From Bipolaris cookei (Eukaryota > Ascomycota > Dothideomycetes > Pleosporales > Pleosporaceae): a DNA stretch of 64,000 bases. The first letter of the stretch is position 1. Each line of letters starts with the position of its first letter. Made by a program: the position numbers and the translations under genes. This document shows positions 1-11,733 of the stretch, in pieces. The notes below the pieces were generated by a model, which saw nothing but the letters and a program-made list of their open reading frames with translations, did no database searches and was not told the origin of the DNA. The stretch is from the NCBI GenBank assembly GCA_002286855.1, contig NRSV01000012.1:372001-436000 (forward strand). The letters run 5' to 3'.

Positions 1-416
1 AGGGGGCAGGATGGAACAGAGATGGGTATATATGGCAGGCGAGATAGAGAGAGGGAGATGGTGCAAATGTCTTTCAAAACAAAAAAAAAGAAATCAGAGT
101 AGTCGGCGCAGCGTTTTACAATCATTGTCGCTGTCGAAAGAGTACGCAAGCAATGGCGGTGATGGTAGTGCTGCTGTGCGTCTGTGGCTCAATGCTTTGT
201 TGCATGCACGTATGTGGGTTGTGTATGTGTGTGTTAGGTGCCTGATGCTGTTGCTGCCGCTATCGCCGGGTGGGTCAATGTTAACGCTAATGGCATCGAA
301 GGCAAAGATATACGCCCAGCTAAAAGTCCTTGGCTTAGCTTCTCTGCTCTCAAGACTAAGATAAAAACGAGAAAAAGTGGCACGCCTGTAAGCAGGCAGT
401 AGGAAAGAAAGAGGCA
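1..416. other. 3' flank of the RasGEF gene
   Basis: No convincing coding sequence was seen. The short open frames here have no recognisable domain and run into low-complexity A-rich sequence. The stretch is probably the 3' UTR and downstream flank of the minus-strand RasGEF gene, whose stop codon is at 417-419. Confidence 0.5.
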
Positions 417-3400
417 CTAACGCTCTCGAAACCATCGAGCTATTCTACCCTTTTCATTGGCTCCTTGGGCTTCGAGGTGGGCACTGCGTTCCCAAAGTTC
501 CTAGTGCAATTTCTTAGCTGCCTGGCACTACGCTAGTCTAGGGTGCGTTACTTACTTCGTCATCCTTGTTGATGTTGACGTCGAGGATCAGGGTCCGAAT
601 TTCTTCGCACTTTTGCCAGTTTGGATAAGGCGTGCCCTGGGCGCGTTGGACGCCGACAATGACCTCGCCCATAATCTCAAATTTGCGCCAATTGATTCTC
701 TCTTTGCCAACAACTCCTCCTGGCAATGGTTCTCGGCTGTCGCGTTTCCCTGCCGCAGCCTCAAAGACACTGACACCTGGATGTGGTGCCAAGGCCGAGT
801 CCGTTTTTTTCTTGTCGCCAATGAATGTTGAATTGCCTTCGGAGGCCGATACGAGATCGCGGCGAAGTAGCGGTATGTACGGAATCCGTTCCCCTGAACT
901 ATTATCCCACGCCAGTCGATATGCGGCGTGCGATTTGGTGTGGCTCATCAAAATGTCCAGTTTCCAAAAATCTTGAGTCGTGGCCTGTGGAACCAAGTCC
1001 TTGGTTGCGTGCAGGCGGATAACAGCTGTGCCCTTGATGCCAGCCATGACAGCACCCAGCATGTTGTAGTTGTTCAACTTGCGAAGCTGCCGCGCAATCT
1101 TCATCCACTTCTCCATCATGAGTGCCCTGTGCTTGGGCTTGTCACGGAGGAGAATGTAGTTTGTGACGAGTAATGCAATGTAGTTGAAATGTTCGGTCAT
1201 GCGCGTAACGTTTTCAAGGTTCTTGCATCTCTTCTTTTCGTCGTTGTTGAGGCTGACATGGCGGACAAGATCTCGTGGTCGGACAGAGGAGAACATGATC
1301 CAATCTATGCGGGTCAATTCTCTGGCAATGGCATCCTCTGGTTCGTTCATGAACTGGTGCCATTGGATCTTTGATAGGGGCTTGACAGGGTTGGGCTCGA
1401 GCTGTCGGGCAAGACGTTCGTTCTTTTCGATTTGAGTGATGAGGGTCTGTGATGAGCCCATGGACTCGTTTGTAGATGGGGCGCCGCCAGTCAAACTACT
1501 TCGGGCAATGGAGTTTCGCGAGGAGTCGTCCATGGACATGTGGTCCAAAGCTCTCGAGAATTCGTCTTCGTCCGAGTCCTCGTCAAGCACGTTGTTGTGG
1601 AATGCGGGTATGTTTTCATTTTGCATCCGTTGGCGATCGCTGCAGGCCCAGTCGGTGTCGTCGTCTTCGGTGACCATTTCCAGATCGCGAAGGATTTCGG
1701 TTGCGGCAACGGAGAATTCACGATTCGAGGCCAACGAGGATGCAAATCGTCGAATCAAGCGGCGGGTGGTGGGGTAGGCAAAATCACCAGGGTAATAGGC
1801 AACCCATTGGTGTAGTATGGTCAGGTAGCGGAGCTGAGCAATGATGCGAATCACTGGTAGGTCCTTTTCCTTGTTGAGAGCCTCGAAACGTTTGACAATG
1901 GCCTCGAGGAGCTGGCCCGGTGTGGCGAACCTCCGGTACAGGGCGAGGAAGACGGAGACGAATTTGGTGTCATTCTTGGACATTGGCTGTGTCAGTAGTC
2001 GGTCGACAAGCTGCTCAAAGGTGTAGCCATTTTCGTCAGAGGGCTTCACCGACATGATGCTTTGGCCAGCATCCGAATCTTGGTCATCGGAATCCTGCGA
2101 GTCGTAGCCGGGCGACTCGTCGGCGTTGAAAAAGGTTTTGTTGACGTCGCTGGGCTTATAACGGTGGCCTTTGATCTCGCTAGGCTTACGTTGAAACCTG
2201 AGGGAGATTTCCGAGCTAGCACGCTCGTGTTTGCGGCTCCAAAGGTCCTTTTGGGTCTTGGACTGCACTGCGGAAGAATTGGCCCGGCGCCGCGCCATCG
2301 AGGCCTGCGAGGGAGCTGAAGTACGTCAATGACTTGCATCCTTGTGCACAGGCACAGCAATGCTGGCCATGGGGGACGCGCTCGACACGTCACGGGGAAG
2401 AAAAAAGGAAATGAATTACTTACGTCGCTTGGCCGCTATTGCTGCGCGGGTGATGACCGACAGGCATGCTCGGTGCGCCTCCGGCGACGATTCGGAGGTC
2501 TGAAACACGCTCACGTCTCCAATGAAGGACTTTGCTTTGTGCTCCACCACGGATGGATCGACCTCGCGGTGAGCGGGGTGTTGATCGCATTTGCATGCAA
2601 CCAAGATGAACGGCAGTTGGGCTTTGTTGAACGTGTCTGCGAACATGGTTAGCACGACGCAGGAGCGGAGGCGCCTCGTGGGCCGGTTGGAACGGGCACT
2701 AACTGAGCATTTCAGGCACGTTAGCCAGGCTTTCCTGGTTTGTGACATCGTAGAGGATAATGGCGGCATGGATACGAGGCGTGGCACAGTTGCCGGTGGT
2801 GTCTGGCCACTTGATGTTCCCGCGCTCACCCACTTGCACGTCGGTGAAGGTCATTTCGATCAAGCGAACTACATAGATGGTGCCATCAATGGTCATTCTG
2901 CGCGAGCAATTGCCTGCGGGTGCAGGTTCGGGCAAGCCGAGTGCGCGTTGGGAAAAGGTAGATTTGCCTGAACCCCGCACTCCAATAACGGCAATGTTGA
3001 GGTCTTGCATGGTGGTGGAGGCTGAGTCACTGTTGGTGGACTAGATGATCACAATGTCAGCCTGTTTAAAGTTTTTTTTGGGAGGCTTATTTTCTTGATG
3101 GTTCCCATTTGTGTTGTTCGCAGGCTTAATCTCCGTCGTTCTTCGTCTTACTTTGCATTCCTCCTATTTTCTTTTCTTTTTTTTGCACCGTGGAAACGCC
3201 AACACCATGACAACAACAACAACCAAAGAGAAAAAAATCACGACTCACCCCCGTAGATGGCTCTGAGACGGAGTCGCCCGCTTGGCTACGATCCCTGACA
3301 TGAGTGGGAGATAGTGGGCCTTCTGTGTCGGACGAGGACTCGGCGCTGCTGCCGGCCTCTTCTTCCTGGGCTATGGGGACGGGCTGGGGGAAGTGGTATC

Positions 3401-3629
3401 GCTGGAAAAAGGCATCGTCGGCAATCTCCTCGCCTTCGTGGTCGGAGTCGGTGCGTGGGGAGTCGGTGCTAACGTCACTATCGCATTTGGGCACGTTGGG
3501 AGCCGAGTAGGCGCGCGTCTTGATGCCCGGGCGCTGGGTTGAAGAGGCCATGGCACTGCTCTCTCTGCGCGAGGAACGCATCGTGGAGGGCGGGGGGTGG
3601 GCAGCGCGTCCTCCTCCTGTGGCGGGCAT
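417..3629 (-). CDS. Ras-like GTPase domain fused to a RasGEF (Cdc25-type exchange factor)
   Basis: Predicted 924-aa signalling protein in five exons: 3629-3249, 3040-2704, 2636-2424, 2315-556 and 500-417. Residues 1-137 are disordered and Ser/Asp-rich. Residues ~138-310 form a degenerate Ras-like domain, with P-loop GVRGSGKST, a DTTG G3-like motif and CKCD at the NKxD position. A RasGEF_N region (~408-460) and a CDC25 catalytic domain (~640-875, from IDWIMFSSVRPRDLV onward) follow. The family loads GTP on Ras and acts upstream of cAMP and MAPK signalling; that role is inferred. The last exon replaces a read-through end (VSNAP) via donor GTAAGT at 555 and acceptor TAG at 501, and ends in RIARWFRER. 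The 208-nt first intron was chosen because it joins both halves in frame (ATG-proximal STNSDSASTTM). The start at 3629 could be one of several in-frame Met codons. Confidence 0.85.
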
Positions 3630-6600
3630 GGTGAATATAATGGGGACGCAGAGGCAGGCCGCTCAACCGGCACGGGTGGGCGCAGACAGTGGCCTGTACA
3701 ACGTGGATGCGGGCGTGACGACAAGCCCCAGGCACAGTTGGGACATTGGAGGCGCGCGTGTGCCGAGCAGAAGACGGGGCGTGTGCGAGGGTGGGGAACG
3801 GGCTGGGGGAGAAGGGCCCAAGGGGCTATTAGGAGAGGGAGTATGTAGATGGGTGGATGGGGTGGGTGGATGTTGAGTGGTGCCCGCGTGTTTGGGAGGG
3901 CGAGAGATGGATGTGGGCGTGTGTGAGTGTGTGTATGTGCATTCGGCGGGGAGAGAGTCGCAGTCGCTTGGGCAAGAGGCAGGGTCTCGCTCGGCCATCC
4001 AATCCACTTGTGCGCGTACCGAGTGCTTAGCTTCCGCCCCCGATAGCCCATTCTCTCCACATTAGGCTGCCCATCCATGGCTTGGATGCATACATACTTG
4101 TATATTCGTACATACATACATACATGCATGGTAGTACATGGACACGCTGCAAGTATTTCCGCCCTCTGCTCACCACGCACTCGTGGCCCATGCTGATGCT
4201 ATGATTAGCTAACCACACGTGTGTGCACTGCCGCTTGGATGGCCGTCAACACGAGGATACAATACGGTCGGCCCTTGCGGGCCGCAACAGGTCCCTGGCC
4301 CTGGGTGTAGCAAAGGTTGCGTCGAGGACAGGCGTGGGCGAGGGCCAATGACTGGCGCTGAGCGTCGCCTGTAGCCGCGTGGGATTGGTCGAAATGGGCT
4401 ACTCCAACACCTCCAACAGGTTGATAATAAGCTTCGATGTGCTGCAAGCTTCAACTATGCTGTGCGTTGCTGCATCGCCCGAGTTCGAGTCGTCGGTTTG
4501 CATGGCCTGTTCCCCGCCGACAGGGTCAAGGGCCAGGATAACGACAAGGACACTGATACATGAACAACGCACTTACATACTAAGTACATGTCCATGGCGG
4601 GGCAACGCTCTCCGGACCGAGGCTTTTAAGCTGACGCTCGACAAGAAGCCGGGCATGTGCAAGCCGTGTACTATCCGAGGAGTGTCGTGTCGAGAGCAGC
4701 GCATGTCTTGGGCATGCTTGCTACTGCAGTCGGAGAAAAAAAGACGTCTTGCATGTGTGTATCGAGTGCTGCACTGATCTGCAGCCATATTTCCGAGCGA
4801 TCGGCGGGCCTCCACCCTTCCATTATCGATGAATCTAGTAGTACATGGAGTACATACTTAGACAACAAACCATGTGCTATCTAGCCGCGGCCAGCCTTCA
4901 TAACTATCGGGCCATAGTTGCAGGCATGTAGGTAAGTAATTACTACTCTTATACTGCTGCGTGCGTCCCTTTGTAGACCGGGCATACTAGCAAACTTAGT
5001 ACGGACAGCAGCGGCCTGACTCGGTGTCAACGTCTCCAGCAGTGGCCGTCTTGGCATTGCAATCTCCAAATTCTCGTAATCCGAAAACACTCGTCATCCA
5101 CTCCCCTCCGAACCCAAGCCGACACTCTCTGTCTCTTCCGCCTGCCCCGCGCAAGGTTGGCCTGGGCCTGCCCATCCCACTGCTCCCTTCCCTCCCTCCG
5201 ATCCAACCGACGCCCTTGCCCAGCCCTGTCACTTTCGGAACCTCTTGTCCTCTCCCCGACCCGCGTCATGCACTTGCACTTGTCGTCTCTGTGTCTGCGC
5301 CCTCATCATCTATCTTCACGTGCTTTTGCCCGAGCATCCAGACCTCTGTGCCTGCGCTGCTGATACCCACCGTTCCTGCCTCCTTGCCCTTGCCCTTGCC
5401 CTTGCCCTTGCCCTTGCCCTTGCCCATCAACGCCTCACCTTCCACATCCACGATCCCCTCCTGACTCGCCGCCTTCCATCTACATCTACAAACATCTATG
5501 CAGATCCACCTCGACCCCTCCTCTTTCCTTTTTCACCTCACCACTCCCTCCTCTGCTTGCTCCATCTGCTCTTGGCCATCCGATGCAAAACTACGTATGT
5601 GTGTATTCACATTGATCCAGTCCCTTTTCAACATGCCTGCACGTGCAAATAAAGTTTATACATGACGGCATGCATACTTGCATTGCAACATGCTACAGAT
5701 GTGCAGTATCACATACTAGCTCAACACTTTCCCATCCACCTTACCCCAACATCTGCACCAATAGTCCAAGCTTAAATTAGGCGCAGGGTTCCTGCCAAGC
5801 TACTCGATATCACACTCGCGCATGCGAACTCTATTCCATTCAGCTCCGCGCCGTTAGCTTGCTCAATTAGCGAGCATTGGGCTCTCACGTTCGCAGGTGG
5901 GAATGCGAAGTGTTGCACTTTAAGCAGCTGACTAATTTGCTCACCCCATATTGCCTTGTTAGTCAAGTATTATCAGAAGTAGTACGATGCTCAACTCGTT
6001 TTGTTGAAAGTTGAGAAAAATTACTCGTTACGAAGTTTTTACTTGAACATGACACTCCTCCGAGTCAGCATGTTCGATTCCATGCCTCCTCATTCCTTGA
6101 TTTATTTGCAGCAAAAATAACAGAAATCTATAGTCAATGTCTAACCATGCTGCACAAATCACTAGCGACCATGCACACGTCACGTGATCATACACTGTTC
6201 CTCGGTGAAGATAACACGTCCTGTGCCGTTTATCACTATCACCCCACTTTACTCCCGCAACACTGTATCCGTGCTTACAGGAGACTTGCTATGATTCCAC
6301 CCTTGAAAACCATCCCTTTCTTCCCCCCCCCTTGACCATGGCCATAGCAATGTCGCCGTAGCGGCCCTTACCACACTGCATCCCTGTCAATATGTTTGAG
6401 TTTGCAACATCACTCAATCTACACGCCCATTCTTCCTCGAGTAAACGACAAACAAATATACAAACAAACAAACATTAATACTAGAAACGGAAACAGAGGA
6501 CTCGGGAAACAAGAAGGAGCCGTTGTCACATGTATCATTATATCAATAATTCTCTCTTCCTTCCACAAATGCTACACAATAGCCCGGAAAGACAAAATGA

Positions 6601-7361
6601 TTCCCTAGTAATAAACTCCTCAAACGCTCAGATCAAAGTGCAAATTTCTTTGCATTCCACTCTTCTCTTCATCTTCATATAGGCAATCGCCCTCTCGTAT
6701 ATGTCTCCCCAAGGTGTAAGGGCTGTGAATCCGCAATTGTCGAATAACTATTTTCCAGTTCGGGTTGGAAAATACGTATATATATATATGGCTCAAAAAA
6801 TCCAAATGCTGATGAATGCCGATGTAGATTTCGAAATTCAAGCACTATTCACTGTTAAGTTCAGTTACTATTGCAGGCCAGAACGCTGGCATGTTTAAAG
6901 GGAAAAAGAGTAACAAATGCGGTAATAAGAGATAAAGGTGGGGGAGAGCCGCAAAACACCATGCTCCAAGACTCCAAGACGAAGAGAGAAAAAGAGAGAG
7001 GCAACAGACGTTCTCAACACACTCCGCAAGCGGGAAACAAAAAAGAGGCAATTATGTTATTGGCTGTTGAAGAGGCCAATTAGCATCTTGTCTTGCCCAA
7101 ATGCTGGTGTACGTGTGTGTGCGTGTTGAGAAAGATGCTTCCATCGCTTCTTCTCTCTTTTTTTTGCTCTCTCGTGCAAGTCCATATACATGGCATGTAG
7201 CAGGCTCTCATGTAAGCGAACAAAAAAAAGAGGAACGAGAAGCGAAGCGGAAGCAAAAGCGTAACGTGATGCAAGAGAGGGTATATAACAAGAAAGTGTA
7301 GGACCAAGAAAAGGGGTTTGAAAGGAAAAAGAAATATAAGGGAAGCGGGGAAAAAAACTTA
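3630..7361. other. 3.7-kb intergenic region without convincing genes
   Basis: This lies between the 5' end of the RasGEF gene and the 3' end of the next minus-strand gene. It holds a strongly pyrimidine-rich tract on the plus strand (about 5090-5580) like those in fungal promoters and 5' leaders, a (CCTTGC)n hexamer repeat at 5382-5425, and short ATAC repeats near 4090-4130. Open frames here have biased, low-complexity translations and no domains. No plus-strand gene follows the pyrimidine tract until 10816. Confidence 0.5.
5382..5425. repeat. (CCTTGC)7 hexanucleotide repeat
   Basis: About seven uninterrupted copies of CCTTGC lie inside a C/T-rich tract. Because the unit is a multiple of three, several frames stay open across it and give spurious Leu-Ala/Leu-Pro or Gly-Lys repeats. 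Confidence 0.9.
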
Positions 7362-7886
7362 CTACAAACTCAATGTCAAATCCCCCCGAATACTCGCCTT
7401 GAGCTCAATCTCAATCTCCAGATTCGCCTCTAGCGTCAACTTCAACCCATCCTGGTCTTTCAGCTCGCTCCCGCCCTTCTCGGGCTCCATTCGAAACGGC
7501 TCATTCGGATTCGTGCCACGCATGGGAATCTCGCCACGCATCGCACGCGCATACGTGACGGGTCCATCCATGGACGTGCTGTCGGGCCCGATACGCTCAA
7601 ACATACCCATCTTCTGTAAATCGCCATTTGCATCTGCTTCCTCGAGAACCTCGAGCGGGGTCGTGTGCATGTACTTTCCGTTCTTCTTGTCTTCCTCGAG
7701 GCGGGCACGGCGGGCGCGGCGCGATGAGGAGCGCGAGCGGGCGGATTGCAGGCCCGCTTCACGGCGCTCTTGCTTCTTTTTGTTGATGGCTTTTTGCTGG
7801 GCCATGGTTGAGCGCTCGTGCGGCTCAGAGTCCGAGGCATCGTTTTGGTTCTTGTCGGCCATATCGGACGGGAGGCGCGCGATCAT
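7362..7886 (-). CDS. small charged, disordered protein; paralogue of the protein at 9182-9944
   Basis: A 174-aa protein of unknown function. The middle is basic and Arg/Lys-rich (RSRSSSRRARRAR, then KKNGKYMHTTPLEVLEEA). The C-terminus alternates hydrophobic and charged residues (LEANLEIEIELKASIRGDL), nearly the same as the C-terminus of the protein encoded at 9182-9944, so the two look paralogous. The start may be the second in-frame Met (7862, MADKNQ), which aligns with the MADT start of the paralogue. The stop TAG (7364-7362) overlaps a splice-donor match (TA|GTAAGT) at the codon position where the paralogue has its intron. A possible downstream acceptor near 7064 would give an end like SLYQ, but this is uncertain. 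No catalytic motif was recognised. Confidence 0.7.
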   Translation of the reverse strand: MIARLPSDMADKNQNDASDSEPHERSTMAQQKAINKKKQERREAGLQSARSRSSSRRARRARLEEDKKNGKYMHTTPLEVLEEADANGDLQKMGMFERIGPDSTSMDGPVTYARAMRGEIPMRGTNPNEPFRMEPEKGGSELKDQDGLKLTLEANLEIEIELKASIRGDLTLSL

Positions 7887-9181
7887 GCAATGGTGGGTTT
7901 GGGTTTAGGTGTGGTTGTGTGTATGCCGTCAAAGGAAACGAGAAATAGATCCTTAAGGGAGGGGGAGTTGGCGGTGGGAAAGTGGTTACAGAGGAGGTGG
8001 GGGGGTAGGGAATTAGGAATTCAAAGTCAAGACAAAAGTTCCAAGGTAGTAGAGTAAGAGACAAGGCAGAGCAGAGCAGAGCAAAGCATACAACCGGTCC
8101 AGCCAGCCAGCCTAAACCCACCCCGCCCCATGCATCTGCGCATCCACACCAACAGCATGGCCCTACCCTGGCACCACCCCTTCACAGCAAGCTTGCTTCG
8201 CACACCTCCCGACCAGCAAAAAAACAAGATTATTCGATTACCCGCCCGCAAGCTCTAGCCGGATGCAACCAGCAAGCTTTCACCCTTGCTCTCTCTTCCC
8301 CCAGCCCACAACGGCTGACGTCAATGTAAGGATCGGGATAAGTGGCGCGTACCCACAATCATGACACCAAGCCCTCTTTTTCTTTGGGTAATCCTTAGCT
8401 TTTCGCATCATTGGGAGGATAATGCCGCCTTATGCGAAAAAAAAAACGATAATGGCTACGTGTTGTCTTTTTTGGCCCTTGTCTGCGAATCTTTTACTGT
8501 TCGTTTTCGTCGGTTCATGTAATATCTTAGTCTGACGACGCGCAAACGTACATACGGGCTAGTCTTCGGTCGCCTTTTTTTTGTAGATCTTGAACGGTAG
8601 AACCCATGCTTTCCTCTGCCCTTGCAAACATGCATGTATTTTTCTGAGGAGCGGTTTTTTTGCCTTTCGGGGGAGATGATGCAATAATGTTTATCATTTT
8701 GCCATTTCCGGACGTCCTTGCTTTGCTTTTTTTGGGTCGCGTCTTGGTTGGATTACAGCTATGACGTCATGGTACAGTCAGTGTACATTCCTTCCTTGTC
8801 ACTGTCTCATGATTACAAGTGTAGCGAGAGACATCACATGTGATTCGTAACTTGATGTGAAGAAAATACATTGCAATAGCTCTGTCTCTGTCCTTGTTTG
8901 TCTGTCTCTATCTAACTACGCGGACACTAACAACTTTGGTATACCGCTGCAAACAAAATCTCCAGTTAACTAAGCTAGCCAAATACGTGTGGATATACAT
9001 GTAATTTGCAATTCCTATGTAGAACACTACTCGCACCCACTTTTGTGAATAGGTCAACAAAAGGGGGGGGGCGTTTTGTATGCAAAACTCCCAGTTCATA
9101 AACGCCTTCCAAATGGTTCCAATTACTAACAGTTCAATAACATGCCGTGCATTAAGTCTTCGTCGTCGTGCCCAAGTTCTT
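7887..9181. other. intergenic region between the two paralogues
   Basis: Presumed promoter of the 7362-7886 gene and 3' flank of the 9182-9944 gene. It has T-rich runs but no convincing open frame, RNA gene or mobile element. Confidence 0.4.
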
Positions 9182-9944
9182 TTAGTTACTATGATTCATC
9201 GTTAGTATGCAATAATCTCACCAGAAAACACTATATCACTTACAGCAATCCAAGGGTAAGATCGCCGTGAATCTTGGCCTTGAGCTGAATCTCAATGTCG
9301 AGATTGAGTTCCAATCGCAATCTGAGCTGCTCACCACCATCTTTGCCGCCGTCATCATCTTTGCCGCCGCCAGTCAGACCACCAAGAGCCTTGCCAGCTG
9401 TGTCGCCGACGGAGCCAACGGCTTTTCCAGCAGTGTTCTGGACCATGTCGCCAGCTCCGCCGACGAGCTCGCCTCCGGGAACGTTCTCGGTAATGTCGTC
9501 CAGCGGACCGCCTCCCTTTCCGCCCTTCTTCTGGCGCTGGCGGTTGCGACGGCCTCCGGATTGCGAGACGTCTGATCGGGCATCAGACTCGGCGCCAGAT
9601 TCCATGCCTCGTCGTCCGCGGCCTCGGGACTGGCGGCGCCTCGATTGCGACTTTGACTTTTCTTGTTGGGGCTCGTCCGAGTCATCGGCGTCGCCGCCGT
9701 TGGTTTGCTTCTTTGATTCTGCGTCCTCTTGCTCAGCGTTCCCTTCGCCATCGCTATCAGGGGCAGGAGTGGCGTCAGGAGTGGGCTGCTGTTGAGGCTT
9801 CTTTCCGCCCAGCTTCTTCGGCGTCTTCCTTTCGGTTTTCTTACTCGATGATTCCGCACTGCCCTTTGCTCCTACCGAAGCATTGGCATCAGCCTGTCCC
9901 TCTCCAGAAATGGATTGCTTGCTCTCCTCGACTGTGTCCGCCAT
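9182..9944 (-). CDS. disordered Lys/Arg/Gly-rich protein with a conserved C-terminal motif
   Basis: A predicted 235-aa protein in two exons (9944-9244 and 9188-9182). The first ~140 residues are low complexity and charged, with an R/S-rich stretch (SQSRRRQSRGRGRRG) and a Lys/Gly-rich stretch. Gly-rich repeats (GSVGDTAGKALGGLTGGG) follow, then the terminal motif LRLELNLDIEIQLKAKIHG. The unspliced frame stops at TAA inside the donor (CT|GTAAGT). A 55-nt intron with TACTAAC branch point and ATAG acceptor fits well and changes the end to DLTLGLLN. The function is unknown; the alternating pattern suggests amphipathic beta strands or an interaction motif. It lies divergent from the DUF2470 gene. 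Confidence in coding is good; confidence in any role is nil. Confidence 0.75.
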
Positions 9945-10815
9945 GATGTGTTGCTTTGGTTTTCAGAAAAAGTGTAGTTGGAGCCTTGGTAGGGTTTTGC
10001 TGGTTGTATGTTATGTATTTGCGCAATAAAGATAAAAATGACGCGCTGAACAAAACTCTTGGAAAAATAGCAATTCACGGCCTAGGACCACGGAGCAATT
10101 CGTTAATAAGAGAAAGGCGGCATGAGCAACTGGAACCTGTTTGAAGGCTCCCAGGTACTTGCTACCCCTGCTGCACCTGGCCCACCTTTGCATGCAGTCT
10201 GACGCACCATGTGGCGCCTACACTCACCCCACTGCCAGGCGAGTTCCAACACGTCCAAAAACTTGACGCCATCCCTGCGTGCATCGTCCTAGCTGACAGC
10301 TGCGCACACGTTGCAACCATTGTCTTGGGGCCTAGAATGTCTCGACCGGGGTGTCCTGTCCATTGCGTTATGTTCCAACTTTTTTCCCCGCCAACTGTGC
10401 CGCATACTCCTTGGATCTGATGTCAATGGCAACGCATCGGTCGAGTACGATCGGCAGCTTTTCTCATCGGCTGACCGGATGCGGGTTTTTGCCGTTCCGC
10501 GTAGCGTAAGCGGCAAACATTACACAGAACATATACCATGTTCTCATTCTGAAGAAAACAAAGAAGTAGAACGCAATATGCGACGCACTTTGGGGGCTCG
10601 TTAGACGGCGGTTTTGTGGTAGCGAGAACGTTGTATGGTTCGTCGCTACCAATCACGGGGCTCGGCACAACCTTTCCGCGCGATGACCGGGCCGAAGAGC
10701 GCCGGGTCACTCCAGGCCAGAGATGGGCAATCTACGATCACATCTCTGCCTGCTGAACACCCACGATAGAGCAATTGCAACTCTAGCCCATAGCCTGACC
10801 GCTAATTCGTACACA
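9945..10815. other. divergent promoter region
   Basis: About 870 bp between the disordered-protein gene (minus) and the DUF2470 gene (plus). No separate gene was recognised. An in-frame ATG at 10723 could extend the DUF2470 protein by 31 residues, but the ATG at 10816 (ACACAATGGCA) has the better context and fits the family start. Confidence 0.4.
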
Positions 10816-11558
10816 ATGGCAACTAAGGAAACTGCGGATGAAGCCACCAAGCAGCGCATTGTCAAGCACATGAATGCTGAGCACCACGACTCTGTACGTG
10901 CCGTCTATAGGACTATTGTCGAGTGCCCTCCAGTTCCTGATTACGACCGCAGATCCGCCGATACGTCGAAGCTTATGCTTCACGATCCATGTTCCAGAGC
11001 CGCAGCGCGCAAATGATCGACATTGACTTGGACAAGATGGTGTTCAGCTGCGGCGGCCAACAAGCCGTTATTGGGTTGGATCCGCCCATGACGACCCTGC
11101 GTGAGGCTCGTGAGCGTATGGTCAAAATGGACAAGGACGCTTTGCAGACTTTGGGTCGGAGCGACATCTCCATCACAGAGTTTGTCCCTGCATATACGCG
11201 GCCGGCTCATCTGTGGAACTTTACGCAGTGTCTGCTGGCCTTTCTTTTGTTGCCTCGCGCGGCGAACTGGCAACCTGGCTCGCCCATTTACGATTACGCT
11301 CTGTTTATGGTGCCGTCGTTTGCGAGGTTCGTAGCTCAGTATGGCTGGCTGATCTTTATGATGATGCTTCCGATCCATTCGGTCGAGGGTGTCATCATGG
11401 TGATGAGACTGGCAAAACATGGATGTACCTTTTTGGATAGCATTTGGTGGAAATGGGTGGGCACCTGCTTCGTGGAGGGAATCACTTCGTTCTGGCGGCT
11501 GGATGCATTAATTGAAGAGAAGAAGAAGGAGAAGGAGAAGGAAGCAAAGCGACATTGA
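10816..11558 (+). CDS. DUF2470-domain integral membrane protein
   Basis: A predicted 227-aa protein in two exons (10816-10893 and 10953-11558). The N-terminus begins with the DUF2470 pattern KQRIVKHMNAEHHDS and continues after splicing as IRRYVEAYASRS, which is family-like and supports the 59-nt intron (donor GTACGT, acceptor CGCAG). The second half has hydrophobic segments (around FTQCLLAFLLLPRA, YALFMVPSFARFVAQYGWL and IFMMMLPIHSVEGVIMV) and a Lys/Glu-rich tail that resembles a cytosolic ER-protein tail. Fungal homologues with this architecture are uncharacterised ER/integral membrane proteins; DUF2470 itself occurs near haem-binding domains. No enzymatic role can be read from the sequence. 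Confidence 0.85.
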
Positions 11559-11733
11559 TCATAGAGCGGCATTGGTCTCGCGTTCGAGCAATATTTGTGG
11601 TGTTCACACGGCCAACACTATCTAATTTGAGACGTTCTTCTTGAGTGTATAATCCAACGTATTAATTGCGAAATCTTTCCTACCAAGGTTATGCCTTGAG
11701 CCTATGTATGTAAATATGCTACCCCGTATCCAT

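Noticed and set aside
4379..4777. 132-codon plus-strand open frame
   Set aside because: Cys/Arg-rich translation without domain or good start context; equal-length frames overlap it on the other strand.
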